Positions 31,291-42,694 of a stretch of DNA of 64,000 bases are shown in pieces. Made by a program: the position numbers and the translations under genes. The stretch spans positions 65,139,375 to 65,203,374 of the forward strand of contig JBCFYV010009882.1 in assembly GCA_039000515.1 (NCBI GenBank), read 5' to 3'. Numbering within the stretch: position 1 is the stretch's first letter; every line of letters starts with the position of its first letter. The stretch comes from Timema cristinae. Its lineage: Eukaryota > Arthropoda > Insecta > Phasmatodea > Timematidae. Under the pieces are notes generated by a model that did not search any database, had not been told where the DNA came from, and saw only the letters and a list, made by a program, of their open reading frames with translations.

Positions 31291-33616
31291 TGGAATGAAC
31301 ACTATTAAGATTTCCTTAAACGATTGATTAATTTTGTGGCTGGAGTTTCATATTGTTTACAAGTATCAAAATACAGTATTTAAAAGTGTAATTTAAAAGA
31401 GTATTTTAGTAAAAAATAAATTGAACAAATTCTAGATCAATTCACATCATTCGTATAAGTTAGGGGTTTGCTAGCTTTGGTTTTATCATTCGAGTAGAAC
31501 TCGCGTCGAGTATTTCAAAAAGCCCCCTAGTTCTTGTCTAGTTGGAGTATATTCATAATTTTAAAATATTAAAATTAGCATTTGATTATTTTAAAAGTAA
31601 AATAATATATTTAGAAGTTTACCAGTAAACAAAAAACATAAATATAAATACCACGCCTTTAAAATGTGAGATTTTAAATATATAGGCCTATGAAAACAAG
31701 ACATCCACATCCTCTTAAAATAGGAATGTCACTCATTTTTATAAATATTTAATACGTTTGAACAAAGTTTAGAAAATGGAGATTTGTTTTTTAAATTATA
31801 AATAACACTTTAAAAAACATATTTAAACACATCCACAACAATCAACTAAAAATATAATAATTTTTTTTGTCGAAATGGTTTCAAATCTCATGTCTTTAAA
31901 GACATTATAATTACACTAACAATTACAAAAAAAGTTACATAAAATTGACGTTTTAATCAGATGATATTTTCCATAAAATAATCCTCCGGAGCTAAATTAC
32001 TTTATAAGAAAAGTTAGAATCAAAAGCAATATTAAAAATTTGAAATGTTTCCTATTTCGTTTATTGAGTCATAATGTAATAATCGCGAATGATTACGTCT
32101 TTGTTTAAGTTCATTTCCTCATTGCGCAGTTGCGCATGCGCCTTATATGGGCTTTCCAAGAGAAACTATCTTATTATGAAATTTATTTCGAATTCAATAT
32201 ATAATTCATACAAGCTGATGTTAGTTAATATCTTAAAATGAAAAATAAGCTAGTTAAAATAATATTTATAGTAAGCCACATGGAAAATTATTATTTTTTA
32301 TTTAAATATGGTAAGGTTGGTAAGATATTTACTGCAATATTGATCAACACTGGTTATAGACAGGTTAACCAGCATAATTTTATAACTAGACAGTAGCTAA
32401 TGCTAGTTTTGTAGTTGTTCGTATTAATACAAGCGCTAAATATCTTAAGTTCTAAAACAATACGTACTATCGATATTGCATTTTTAATTTAACTGAAATT
32501 ATAATTTAAGAAACCCGTTTTATTAATATATAAAGCCGAAAATGACCAAACGTATATATATATAATTTGGAGAACTTTTAATGCAAGCACACACACACTC
32601 AGTCGGAATTCGAACTATTCTAATCTCGATGAACGGTTCTTAGAAACCTCTGTTTTAATATTGCACGATAATATCTTTTATTCTTCATTGTTTACTTATA
32701 CTAGGGCTCTGAGAGTGCCTTCTCGGATATAGAGCAAGCCAAGCTCGGGATCGAGATCGAATGTTTTGTAGGCTCATCATTTTTGAGCTTTTTCTTGATG
32801 TCCAAATAAATTTTTAAAACCCATTGGTAAGTTTAAACTATTTAATTTAGATTATATCTGCAGTTTCACTTATAAGGCATTAGTTTACTTGTTGAATTGT
32901 TAAAATCAATATCAAATTTCACAATAAAAACATAATTGAGCTCTAAAACTACTTCCGGCGGGTAGAATAATGAATTCAATATTTTCGTTTATTTTGACTT
33001 ATTATCGATTGAAATTGCATTGTCATGACAATGAAAATATAAATAGCTAATAGGAATACAAACTACTTAATTGATCATTATTTTTACCATTTTCACATGG
33101 TCCCTTTCTTAAATTATAATTTCCAAACCCGTTTTATGTTCCAAGTTATCACGTCTTTACTCGGAACCCCGTACTTTCAAATTAGCAGGATAAATCTTGC
33201 TATAAGTATTTAGAGGTTTGCGAGAATAAAAAAGACAGACACATGTAGCAAAGCTATTGAAATAAAAAGGCTTTATTCGATTTAAAGAAACTCAATAAAC
33301 AAATAGTGCTTATTTTTAAAGTAAGAATTTTATTTCTTGCTGGCTATATTGCTCTTACTAAAGGTTAATAATTTTAACATAAATAGGAACTAATTAATAT
33401 AATGAAAAACAACAGTAAAATGCAAATGTATTTGTTTACGTTTGCTTTTAATTATTTGGCCTAGGCTTATTACAAAATATAATACATATATATACACATA
33501 AAAATGAACTGTGATGACTTTTCATTTTCCTTAACAATTGCTCTAGTTGAAATTTCCAAATTCAACAAAATTTGATAAAAGCACAGAACCATTTAAATAA
33601 GCAATTCATATATATT
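31291..33616. other. No gene seen
   Basis: Very AT-rich. One small GC-richer patch lies at 32,125-32,160 (TTGCGCAGTTGCGCATGCGC). No coding, SINE or inverted-end signal was recognised. Confidence 0.5.
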
Positions 33617-33788
33617 ATATATGAGCCGGGAAAAATTACATTTTTTTATGGATTTGTTTGACTTCTATTTGAGTTAACTTAAAGGAATGATTTACTAAGG
33701 ATACTAAATAATATACCTAATCTGTATATAGCCATACAACTCTAAAAGAATAGATTTTTTTTTTTGTTATTTTTCTCGGCTCAAATAT
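33617..33788. mobile_element. Small MITE with 24-bp inverted ends
   Basis: The left end ATATATGAGCCGGGAAAAAT and the right end, reverse complemented, ATATTTGAGCCGAGAAAAAT agree at 21 of 24 bases over the full pair. The interior of about 125 bp is non-coding. Confidence 0.55.
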
Positions 33789-33989
33789 AATCTATATGGG
33801 ATCCAGAAACTCTTTGAGTGAGGTAGGGGGCGGGGCGGGGGTAAGAAAGGCTCAACTGAAAGAACTGTCCGGGGCGCTTTCTCGGTAATATTTTAAACTC
33901 TGGATGACTTTTGAAGCTATTTGACGCGGGTTTGTTCATCATAATGTATAGTTAAAACACGGTGGGGAAGGTCGGGTTTGGAAAACCAA

Positions 33990-34500
33990 CGTGTTTTTTT
34001 TTTTGTGGATTTGGATGCCCCTAAAAGTTATTTGAAATGGTCTTCTACAGAAAATGTTTTATATTTGCATGCCTCGACAATTTATAGTTGACTTAGCTTG
34101 AATTATTTTATGAAAATTGAATGTCTTCATAAGCTTATTGGAGTAGGCCTCTTCCGGCAAATTTAAGACAATTAGATGCTCTTATAGAAGGTATTTGAAG
34201 TGGGTCTTTAGTCTCTACCAGCAATTTTATAAATATGTGATGCCTTTAAAAACTTATTAAAGTGATTCTCAATTGAAATATTTTTGAAAATTAGATGCCA
34301 ATAGAAACTATTTAAAATGGGCCTCTACCAACAAATGTTGGAAAATTTAATGTACTTAGAAGTTATTTGGAGTGGTTCTCGCTTGAATTAGTTTTGACAA
34401 TTAAAATCATTTATTTTACGTGGGACTATACCGATTTTTTTTATTAATAAATTCCCATAGAAGCTATTTTAGTGGTTCTCCCATGGAATAGTTTTGTACA
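33990..34500. repeat. Diverged tandem repeat, about 60-bp unit (array A)
   Basis: Successive units share GAAAATTAGATGCC, TAGAAGCTATTTGGAGTGG and GGTTCTC phrases (for example 34,270-34,310 and 34,360-34,400). The same unit forms a second array at 62,990-63,520, nearly 29 kb away. Confidence 0.75.
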
Positions 34501-34714
34501 TAGGTTTTAAATATACGTTCCAGATCCCCCGAAATTGAAACAGGGGGCTTGAGTACCCCACACTCCTAGTAAATTGTTCTGAAATTTTTAATAATTTGAA
34601 AAGAAAAAAATTGGTCTAGTTTAGCGCAAACGAACACTAAAATGCTTTGCGTCTGGACCATGGTTATTCGATATTAATAAACCTCATAACCTAATCAATT
34701 CAAAGCTAACCAAA

Positions 34715-34800
34715 CCGTGGTATAGATGTCAGAGCACCTGGCTGTTGACTTAGAGGTCCCGTGTTTGATTCCCGGCTGTTACCGGGGGAATTCTCAAAAG
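34715..34800 (+). repeat. tRNA-like sequence, SINE head
   Basis: GTATAGATGTCAGAGCACCT (A-box region) and CGTGTTTGATTCCCGGCTGT (B-box region) lie about 30 bp apart. The cloverleaf is not closed by a proper acceptor stem, so it is a tRNA-derived head and not a tRNA gene. Confidence 0.5.
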
Positions 34801-34869
34801 GGGAATAATTCCCATAGTAATTAGGCTTAATATGGCATGCAGGCATTAGGATCACGCAAGATAACCCAA

Positions 34870-36430
34870 TAAATCTTAGAATTTTAAATTTCTAAGTGTG
34901 ATTTGAAGAGATGGCAGGGGGAGGGAATGTCATTATTTCCAAAATAAACACTTAATTACTTCTCTGTGTGGTATAGAAGTGAAATTTATCAAACGTGTAA
35001 TCCAAATAAACATAAAAGGTTTAAAATGTTATACTTTAAACTTTAAAATGGAATTCTGGGAAATGGGGGGGAGGGGGGAGGGGGTTCTATATCTAGAAAC
35101 AAATTTTGAGATAACATAGAAAATTAAAATTTGGGAGACAGAAAACTCCAGATAACCAAATTAAACTAAAATTTCTCAGATCGAGTTGGAAATTTACAAA
35201 ACTAATAGAAACAACTACTTCTCAATATGGTGGAAAACTTGAATTTGGTGGTGAGTATATAGTAAAAAAAAAAAAAAATTGACAAATTGGATCCAAGAAA
35301 TAGGGAAAAGGGGGGGGGGAGGGTTGAATGTAAAAACCTTAAGTTTGGTACAAATTATAAATTTAGAGGGTAAATAGAAGTACAACTCCAAATGACCAAA
35401 TAAGTCTTAAAAGATGAAATTTATAAGTGGTAGTTAGAGTTATGGGTGAAATGGGGTGTAATATTTCCATAACTAATAGAAAAAAATCTACTTCTCTTTG
35501 TGGTATAGAACCGAAATTCGGCAAGCAGCTATAGGGACCACTAAAAATAACAATAAGTGTCTGAACATATTAGATTTTAAAATAAGCTTCTCCAGGAATT
35601 GAGGAAGATAGTGGGGAGAGGGGCCGGGTGTACAAGTAAAATAAAATACTTTTTGAGGTGGGGTAATAAATATAAATTTACCAGAAATGTAGAGGGATCA
35701 CTTCAAACAACTAGATAAGTGTTAAATATTAGTTATTTTTAAAAAGGCGCTGGTGAAATGGGGGTTTGAAAAGTTTTAAAAAACTATGAGAATAAACTAC
35801 TACTTGTAGTGTTAGACAGTTGACATTTGTCAGGCGGTTATAAGGAATAACTCAAAACAGTATAAAGGACTAAAATTCTGAAATTTCAAAATGAAGGAGT
35901 GGAAAATGCAAATGGCGAATACTCTCAAAATCTCCTAAGCTAACATAAAACACTTCTTAGCGTGGCGTGTAAAATTTAAGTAGGGTATGCAAGTAAATAA
36001 CCCTTCCCGGATAGCCTAATTATATATGAACATATGGAAATTCAAAATTGAAGCTTGACAAATGAAAGAGCCTAAAAAGTTTTCAAATAATCTAGAATAC
36101 TCTTTTCGATGTGGTTAAACTTGTAATTTGGTAGGCACGTAAGAAAACCATGTAAGCCAAATAAGTCTTTCAATTTCAAATAGGGGAAGTGGGAAATGAA
36201 AAAGGTGCAGTAGCTTGACATCCTTTCAAAATAATTAGAAGATCTACTTTTCGGCATGGAAGAAAATTTAATTTCGCCAAGTTAGTAAAAGAACCATCCC
36301 TTAAAACCATAAAACTTGGAAAGTTTTGAATTTTAAAATCAAGTGTTGTAAAATGGAGAAGAAGGGGCTCTAAAAATTTCTAGACTAATTGAAGAAAAAC
36401 CTCGGCAAGATGAAAAACTATAACTTTGTA
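34870..36430. repeat. Diverged tandem repeat, about 145-bp unit
   Basis: A phrase close to ACTTCTCTGTGTGGTATAGA followed by GAAATTTGGCAAGC recurs at about 34,959, 35,212, 35,488, 35,790, 35,950, 36,096, 36,237 and 36,400. Gaps are near one or two units of about 145 bp. Between them sits a G-run segment (AATGGGGGGGAGGGGGGAGG near 35,058). Units are heavily diverged, so the array is old. Confidence 0.7.
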
Positions 36431-36769
36431 AAGGCCGACGACAAAGCGTCCAAGACTAAACCAATACAAATTCAAGAATACATTAACTCCTATCTAAGAG
36501 CGACGCAACGATTAAACTAAACCAATTCTGGTTAAATGTTATATATCTTTGGGAAATAATGAGGTTCATTTGTTTCTGTACGAGAGTCTATTATTTAATT
36601 TATTCTCTTAGGTGAAATCGGGTACTATTTTTTCCAACATCCTTCTGTAACAGTGTATATTACTTCATTTCATTTATATTAAGATCGTGCTAAGGTATAG
36701 ATTGCGTTATCAATGAATTGCGTTCGTTTGTGCATTATCTAATATCTTCTTTAAAGTATTTTAAAAAAC

Positions 36770-37025
36770 TTTTTAGCATCGTGTCTTGCTACCCATTCTG
36801 GTCATACGATTATGCACTAATAAAGCTAATGAGATAGGGAGGAGGAAGGTTAAATTTAGAGGAACTGTACCCACATTAACGCGGAGAAAGAGTGGGGAAC
36901 TATTTAGGAAAACCCACACTCAGTACACCCGTCCGGGATGGAAACATAATCTCTCTGGCATCGCTAGGGCTAGTATATTGCGAGATTAGTGCTTTAGACC
37001 ATGTGGACACTGAAATGGGGTTTGA
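36770..37025 (-). repeat. SINE copy, near full length
   Basis: Minus orientation: the tail CATCGTGTCTTGCTACCCAT, the body TTTAGAGGAACTGTACCCAC and the head region TTAGACCATGTGGACACTGA. The B box is diverged. Confidence 0.78.
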
Positions 37026-37064
37026 AGTTGTTAAATTACGTTTAAGTAAATGTATGCATATTTT

Positions 37065-37100
37065 TCTCACCAAATCTTACTACCTGTTCAGGCTATAGGC
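37065..37100 (-). repeat. SINE tail fragment
   Basis: CACCAAATCTTACTACCTGT and TCAGGCTATAGG match the SINE tail only. Confidence 0.5.
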
Positions 37101-37318
37101 ATTTTTGAGTAATACATCTGGGTTCCTTTGTTACGCACCCATAGTTAAAAAGAGTTTCATTTCAATTATAGAACAACTGTCTCTTGATCTTATATTGATT
37201 AATTCGATTCTAATATAGGTGAAAAATCGTTCACTTTAGAATTGGGCTTCTCCCGATCAATTAACTGGAGGGTATGGGGGAAAAAGGGATATAGCCAAAA
37301 TTTAACACAAATTGTTTT

Positions 37319-39450
37319 CCTAGTAGTACTGTCTATAGCTTGTGTCACTGTACAGGTGTCTAGTACTACCGTCTATAGCTTGGGTCACTGTACAGGTGTC
37401 CCCATATTACTACTGTATATAGCTTGGGTCACTGTAGAGGTGTCCCCATAGTACTTCTGTCTATAACTTGAGTCACTGTACAGGTGTCTCCATAGTACTA
37501 CTGTATATAACTTGAGTCACTGTACAGGTGTCTCCATAGTACTACTGTATATAGCTTGGGTCACTGTGCAGGTGTCTCCATAGTACTACTGTATATAGCT
37601 TGGGTCACTGTGCAGGTGTCCCCATATTACTACTGTATATTGCTTGGTTCACTGTAGAGGTGTCCCCATAGTACTTCTGTCTATAACTTGAGTCACTGTA
37701 CAGGTGTCCCCATATTACTACTGTATATAGCTTGGGTCACTGTAGAGGTGTCTCCATAGTACTTATAACTTGAGTCACTGTACAGGTGTCCCCATAGTAC
37801 TTCTGTCTATAACTTGAGTCACTGTACAGGTGTCTCCATAGTACTACTGTATATAACTTGAGTCACTGTACAGGTGTCTCCATAGTACTACTGTATATAG
37901 CTTGGGTCACTGTGCAGGTGTCTCCATAGTACTACTGTATATAACTTGAGTCACTGTACAGGTGTCTCCATATTACTACTGTATATAGCTTGGGTCACTG
38001 TGCAGGTGTCCCCATATTACTACTGTATATTGCTTGGTTCACTGTAGAGGTGTCCCCATAGTACTTCTGTCTATAACTTGAGTCACTGTACAGGTGTCCC
38101 CATATTACTACTGTATATAGCTTGGGTCACTGTAGAGGTGTCTCCATAGTACTTATAACTTGAGTCACTGTACAGGTGTCCCCATAGTACTTCTGTCTAT
38201 AACTTGAGTCACTGTACAGGTGTCTCCATAGTACTACTGTATATAACTTGAGTCACTGTACAGGTGTCTCCATAGTACTACTGTATATAGCTTGGGTCAC
38301 TGTGCAGGTGTCTCCATAGTACTACTGTATATAACTTGAGTCACTGTACAGGTGTCTCCATATTACTACTGTATATAGCTTGGGTCACTGTGCAGGTGTC
38401 CCCATATTACTACTGTATATAGCTTGGGTCACTGTAGAGGTGTCCCCATAGTACTACTGTATATAGCTTGAGTCACTGTACAGGTGTCTCCATAGTACTA
38501 CTGTATATGGCTTGGGTCACTGTGCAGGTGTCCCCATATTACTACTGTATATAGCTTGGGTCACTGTAGAGGTGTCCCCATTGTACTTCTGTCTATAACT
38601 TGAGTCACTGTACAGGTATCCCCATAGTACTACTGTATATGGCTTGGCTCACTGTGCAGGTGTCCCCATATTACTACTGTATATAGCTTGGGTCACTGTA
38701 GAGGTGTCCCCATAGTACTTCTGTCTATAACTTGAGTCACTGTACAGGTATCCCCATAGTACTACTGTATATAGCTTGGGTCACTGTGCAGGTGTCCCCA
38801 TATTACTACTGTATATAGCTTGGGTCACTGTAGAGGTGTCTCCATAGTATTTATAACTTGAGTCACTGTACAGGTGTCTCCATAGTACTACTGTATATGG
38901 CTTGGGTCACTGTGCAGGTGTCCCCATATTACTACTGTATATAGCTTGGGTCACTGTAGAGGTGTCCCCATAGTACTTCTGTCTATAACTTGAGTCACTG
39001 TACAGGTGTCTCCATAGTACTACTGTATATGGCTTGGGTCACTGTGCAGGTGTCCCCATATTACTACTGTATATAGCTTGGGTCACTGTAGAGGTGTCCC
39101 CATAGTACTACTGTCTATAACTTGAGTCACTGTACAGGTATCCCCATAGTACTACTGTATATGGCTTGGGTCACTGTGCAGGTGTCCCCATATTACTACT
39201 GTATATAGCTTGGATCACTGTAAAGGTGTCCCCATAGTACTTCTGTCTATAACTTGAGTCACTGTACAGGTATCCCCATAGTACTACTGTATATGGCTTG
39301 GGTCACTGTGCAGGTGTCCCCATATTACTACTGTATATAGCTTGGGTCACTGTAGAGGTGTCCCCATAGTACTTCTGTCTATAACTTGAGTCACTGTACA
39401 GGTATCCCCATAGTACTACTGTATATAGCTTGGGTCACTGTACAAGTGTA
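37319..39450. repeat. 44-bp satellite array with higher-order structure
   Basis: There are about 48 tandem units of 44 bp, of the type CATAGTACTACTGTATATAG then CTTGGGTCACTGTACAGGTG. A 38-bp variant lacking six bases (TAGTACTTATAACTTGAG) marks a higher-order repeat of 390 bp (eight 44-bp units plus one 38-bp unit): the stretch at 37,741 recurs at 38,131 and that at 37,861 recurs at 38,251. To the right the period changes to three units, 132 bp (TATCCCC variants at 39,139, 39,271 and 39,403). The outermost units are the most diverged. The array is interrupted by a pogo-like element and resumes at 40,965. Confidence 0.96.
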
Positions 39451-40964
39451 AGGGAATGGGGGAAAGAGTACGCACATAACTTTGTAAAGGACATAAAACA
39501 TACTATTTTATAAATATAATTCACATGTGTGTTTTCAATACAATCTATAGCTTAATAATAAATGAGCAATTATTTTAAAATCTCAAAATGAGATGTGACT
39601 GTATAAACAAAAATGTGCAAATGCGTACTCTTATCGTCACAGTCGTTCAAGAGTACGCACTAACAATAATCGCACGTGAATGAGCCTTGAACCTCAAAAT
39701 CAGAACATTCTTCATGCCACCAGGCTCCACACACTCCACATTGTACCCAATCCTCTTCAGATGACTCTCCACAACCTGCGCAAAAGGTTTCTACCTGAGA
39801 TTCGTCAATAATACGAATGTCCTCCCGCGGCAGTGGATCCTGATTCTTGTATGTTGATGTTCTCGATATCTCAAGTAATTTATTTTGACTCTTGACCTTT
39901 TTATTCCTGCAAGTCTTCTATTTATTTTTTTCCTTCACCGTGCTTTTGTATGGAGATGATGACAAAATATCGGTTTTTTGTGCTAGGTTGTGTCTTTTTT
40001 TTCATATTGAATGTTTGGTAGTGGATGAATCATCTTTACATTGACCTTTGTATTTGTATTAGTTGAGCCAGGTGATACAGGCCTAGCATTTGATGAGGAA
40101 CATGGTGTTTTGGTTGCGATTGTTGAATAGATTATTATTAGTGGTGCAGGCTGGAGATCATTTGCTGTACTAGAAAATCCTTCTAGCATTCCTTTTTCAG
40201 ACCGTCCAGTTTTGTTGGCTATCTCAAAGTTTTCGAAAGTCACTTCTAATGGGGCATAACCTTCTGCTGAATAAATTTCCGGATTATAGAGGTAGATCCC
40301 TGTTAATGAAAAAACACGTTCGGCTTTTTGAATACTGGCCACACTAGTGTATGCTGCTTGGAATAGTCCAGCGACTTGCATCTGAGTGACCACTTGTACT
40401 GGACTAGTAAACATCCATTTTTCTACTTCAGTTGCATAAGCACATTTTAAAGGACCGAAGAAACCCTTGTCAAGGAGATATAACATGTGGCTGGCATGAG
40501 GTGGCAATGAGAGAAGGATACTGAAATTATTTCTACAGAATAGCACTGCTGGAAGAGAGACGTACTCTTCCGCTTTCCAGATGCGTACACTTGTCCTCTA
40601 CTCTCTTAGTTTACGTGATCAACGTTATTTAGCAGCACATTACGGACCAAGTCTGTGTGGCCACACTGTGTTCTACGTTATAACTGTATAAATGTTTTCA
40701 TACAAAAATGTATCCGATAAATGTTATTATTTCTATTGTATCTCTTAAGTTTATAGCTTGAAAAATTACATTCCACAGTAAGAAAATTGTTTCTAAACTG
40801 TCAATTAAACAGGAATTTGGTGAAACAAAAAACACTCGGTTATCTTTGGTGCTTGCTCCACTAGCAATGACGACACACTAACCTTTTCTTTCACAGAGCA
40901 TCCATCTGCTGAAATTTGACATGAGTACTCTTAGACGACTGCGTACTCTTTCCCCCCTCTCCCT
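39451..40964 (-). mobile_element. pogo-like (Tc1/mariner superfamily) transposon inside the satellite
   Basis: The inverted ends AGGGAATGGGGGAAAGAGTA (left) and AGGGAGAGGGGGGAAAGAGT (right, reverse complemented) continue to a shared ACGCA. They are flanked by TA at 39,449-39,450 and 40,965-40,966. Motifs of the type AGTACGCA or GCGTACTCTT repeat near both ends (about 39,467, 39,625, 39,653, 40,561, 40,582 and 40,941) and probably bind the transposase. Coding covers only the C-terminal part of the transposase, so this 1,514-bp copy is an internal deletion derivative. Confidence 0.93.
39655..40546 (-). pseudogene. pogo-like transposase C-terminal part with PHD finger
   Basis: The minus-strand frame 40,546-39,983 holds the end of the DDE_1 (jerky/Tigger-like) catalytic domain: LSLPPHASHMLYLLDKGFFG and PLKCAYATEVEKWM, then QVAGLFQAAYTSVASIQKAE and TGIYLYNPEIY. 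After a broken low-complexity linker, 39,800-39,660 reads ETFCAGCGESSEEDWVQCGV and CGAWWHEEC, a C4-H-C3 PHD-type zinc finger. PHD tails are known in some insect pogo-like transposases. The helix-turn-helix N-terminus and the first two catalytic Asp residues are missing. Confidence 0.85.
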
Positions 40965-41051
40965 TACCTCTAGTACTACTGTATCTATCTTGGGTTACTG
41001 AACAGGTGTCCTTCTAGTATCACCATCTCCAGCTTGGGTCACTGTACAAAG
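40965..41051. repeat. Satellite remainder, two diverged units
   Basis: CTAGTACTACTGTATCTATC then TTGGGTTACTGAACAGGTGT, and a second unit ending GCTTGGGTCACTGTAC. These are the edge units of the 44-bp array, separated by the pogo-like insertion. Confidence 0.9.
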
Positions 41052-41499
41052 TAAAAAAAGCGAATCAAAAGAAAAGAGAAAAATAAATGATAAGATAACA
41101 TTTTTTTTTAAATAAGAAAAAACTGAATATTGATGTAGTTATGTAAAGTAAATAATGGGATGAATTGAATCAATTTTAGAAAGACTTTGTAAACTACAAT
41201 AGGTCCCTACTTGTTTGACGATTAATATAAAAAACATTTAAAATTGTTAGGTGAAGCAAAATATATATAAATTTGCTCTGTACAATGGAGTAGGATACTT
41301 TGTACACATTTTATTATATTTAAATTGTAGATATATTATTATAAATAAAATACATTATAGCAGTGGTTTATAACCTTTCGCATGATTTGAACCTTATTTT
41401 TGTCTTTGGGACCATCACGACATCTTGATCACCTTGCAAGCGTTTAAATCCTGGGGTCAATTATTTTTTCGCTGCACCCACGATTATTTGAATTTAATT
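41052..41499. other. No gene; possible hAT end
   Basis: AT-rich DNA. CAGTGGTTTATAACCTTTCG at 41,361 resembles a hAT terminal repeat, but no matching partner end was found. Confidence 0.35.
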
Positions 41500-41640
41500 A
41501 CAATTGTTAAGTAGCCTTTAGAGGAAATGTACCCTTATTCACTTGGAGGGAGAAGTGTAAATCAATGAGGAAATATCACCCCCTGTACAGCCGAACAATT
41601 TCGAATCCCATCCTCTCCGTCCACAAAAAACCAAATGAGT
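41500..41640 (-). repeat. SINE copy, partial
   Basis: The body TTTAGAGGAAATGTACCCTT, GGAGGGAGAAGTGTAAATCA and the B-box region AATTTCGAATCCCATCCTCT, in minus orientation. Confidence 0.65.
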
Positions 41641-41968
41641 GTGACGTTAAGCCCACCGATACTAGTTTTAATTACTCTAAATTGCTTGTATAATGATTAT
41701 ACGGATGTGACTAAGATGTTTCAAAAGAGAATCATTCAACCCAGTGGGTATTTGGGATGTAATGCTATTAGCTCTGCTACACACCAACTAAATAATGCAT
41801 TATTTATATATATATATAGAGGGTAGATTGATCATCAATATTGTGGACCCAAAACCTAGCATCGCCACTTGTTTACTTAAGGCTGAATCCGAATAGTCCA
41901 AGGATCCTTGAGTTGCAGTCTTTATTAATTCACACTTGCCACGCACTTCCCAACGAAGATTGCATTAA

Positions 41969-42690
41969 GTATTATTCACACTATATGTAACGCCAACGAC
42001 ACGCCACGTCAAACTTCTGCGCAATTCACACTATACATCACGTCAACGTCAAAATCACGTCAGTCTTCTGAAAAATGTTAGCGGAAGCAGAGTGATTTTA
42101 CAAACATGCCGAAGTTTAACATCAAACAACTTGCAGTGATCGCGATTTTGCTTGACGGAAAAAAGAAGAGGCCGGAGAAAAACAACCATAAATAGTGTGG
42201 GCCAGAAAGATGCTAAAATTTAGAAAGTTTGTGTGTGAATGTCACACATTGTTCAAGGAAATGTAAGAGGAAGAAATAAGCTTATACAAATATTTTGGAA
42301 TGTCAAAATATCAATTTTATTGTTTGTTAAACAACATATACAAGAAAATACAAAAGCAAAGCACTATTATAACTCTATTTCTTGCTGGCCAAATCATTTA
42401 GTTTTTTATATTGACGTAAGTTACTTGTTCAATTAAGAGTTCGTCATCCATTTTTAAAAGGTTATCGAAAAGGCACAGTCACCGTTCTGGTTACTGAACA
42501 CTGGCGCATCTCACTCCTGAACCGTCATGTCACGTCACGTCACGTCCCGTCAGAACATTCTCCTAGAGAATGTTGGCCGTGCTGTTGCCGCCCTGTGTGA
42601 AGGCCGTCATACAAACTATTGAAGCATATTTTGACGTGATGCTGCTGTGACGTGGCGTGACGTTGACGTTACGTATAGTGAAAATAGTGC
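41969..42690 (+). mobile_element. PIF/Harbinger element, third family, deletion derivative
   Basis: The inverted ends GTATTATTCACACTATATGT and (reverse complemented right end) GCACTATTTTCACTATACGT both continue as AACGYCAACG-ACACGCCACGTCA. TTAA stands on both sides (41,965-41,968 and 42,691-42,694), so the 3-bp TTA or TAA duplication typical of Harbinger is contained there. Dense CGTCACG motifs lie inside both ends (for example GTCACGTCACGTCACGTCCC near 42,530). Inside is only a first transposase exon. Size 722 bp. Confidence 0.88.
42104..42410 (+). pseudogene. Harbinger transposase N-terminal remnant (third family)
   Basis: An ATG at 42,104 opens MPKFNIKQLAVIAILLDGKK, the usual Harbinger start (a leucine-rich helix before the R/K-rich patch). 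After a stop at 42,193 the frame shows WARKMLKFRKFVCECHTLFK and, after another break, LYKYFGMSKYQFYCLLNNIY then KKIQKQ, matching the conserved YFRMS..QFEYLL..I segment. Everything after this is deleted. Confidence 0.7.
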
Positions 42691-42694
42691 TTAA

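Noticed and set aside
37242..37451. Open frame crossing into the satellite
   Set aside because: It is produced by the 44-bp repeat lacking stops in one frame; the unit length is not a multiple of three and there is no motif.
37319..39450. CRISPR-like regular array
   Set aside because: Units are tandem with no unique spacers, in a eukaryotic context; this is a satellite.
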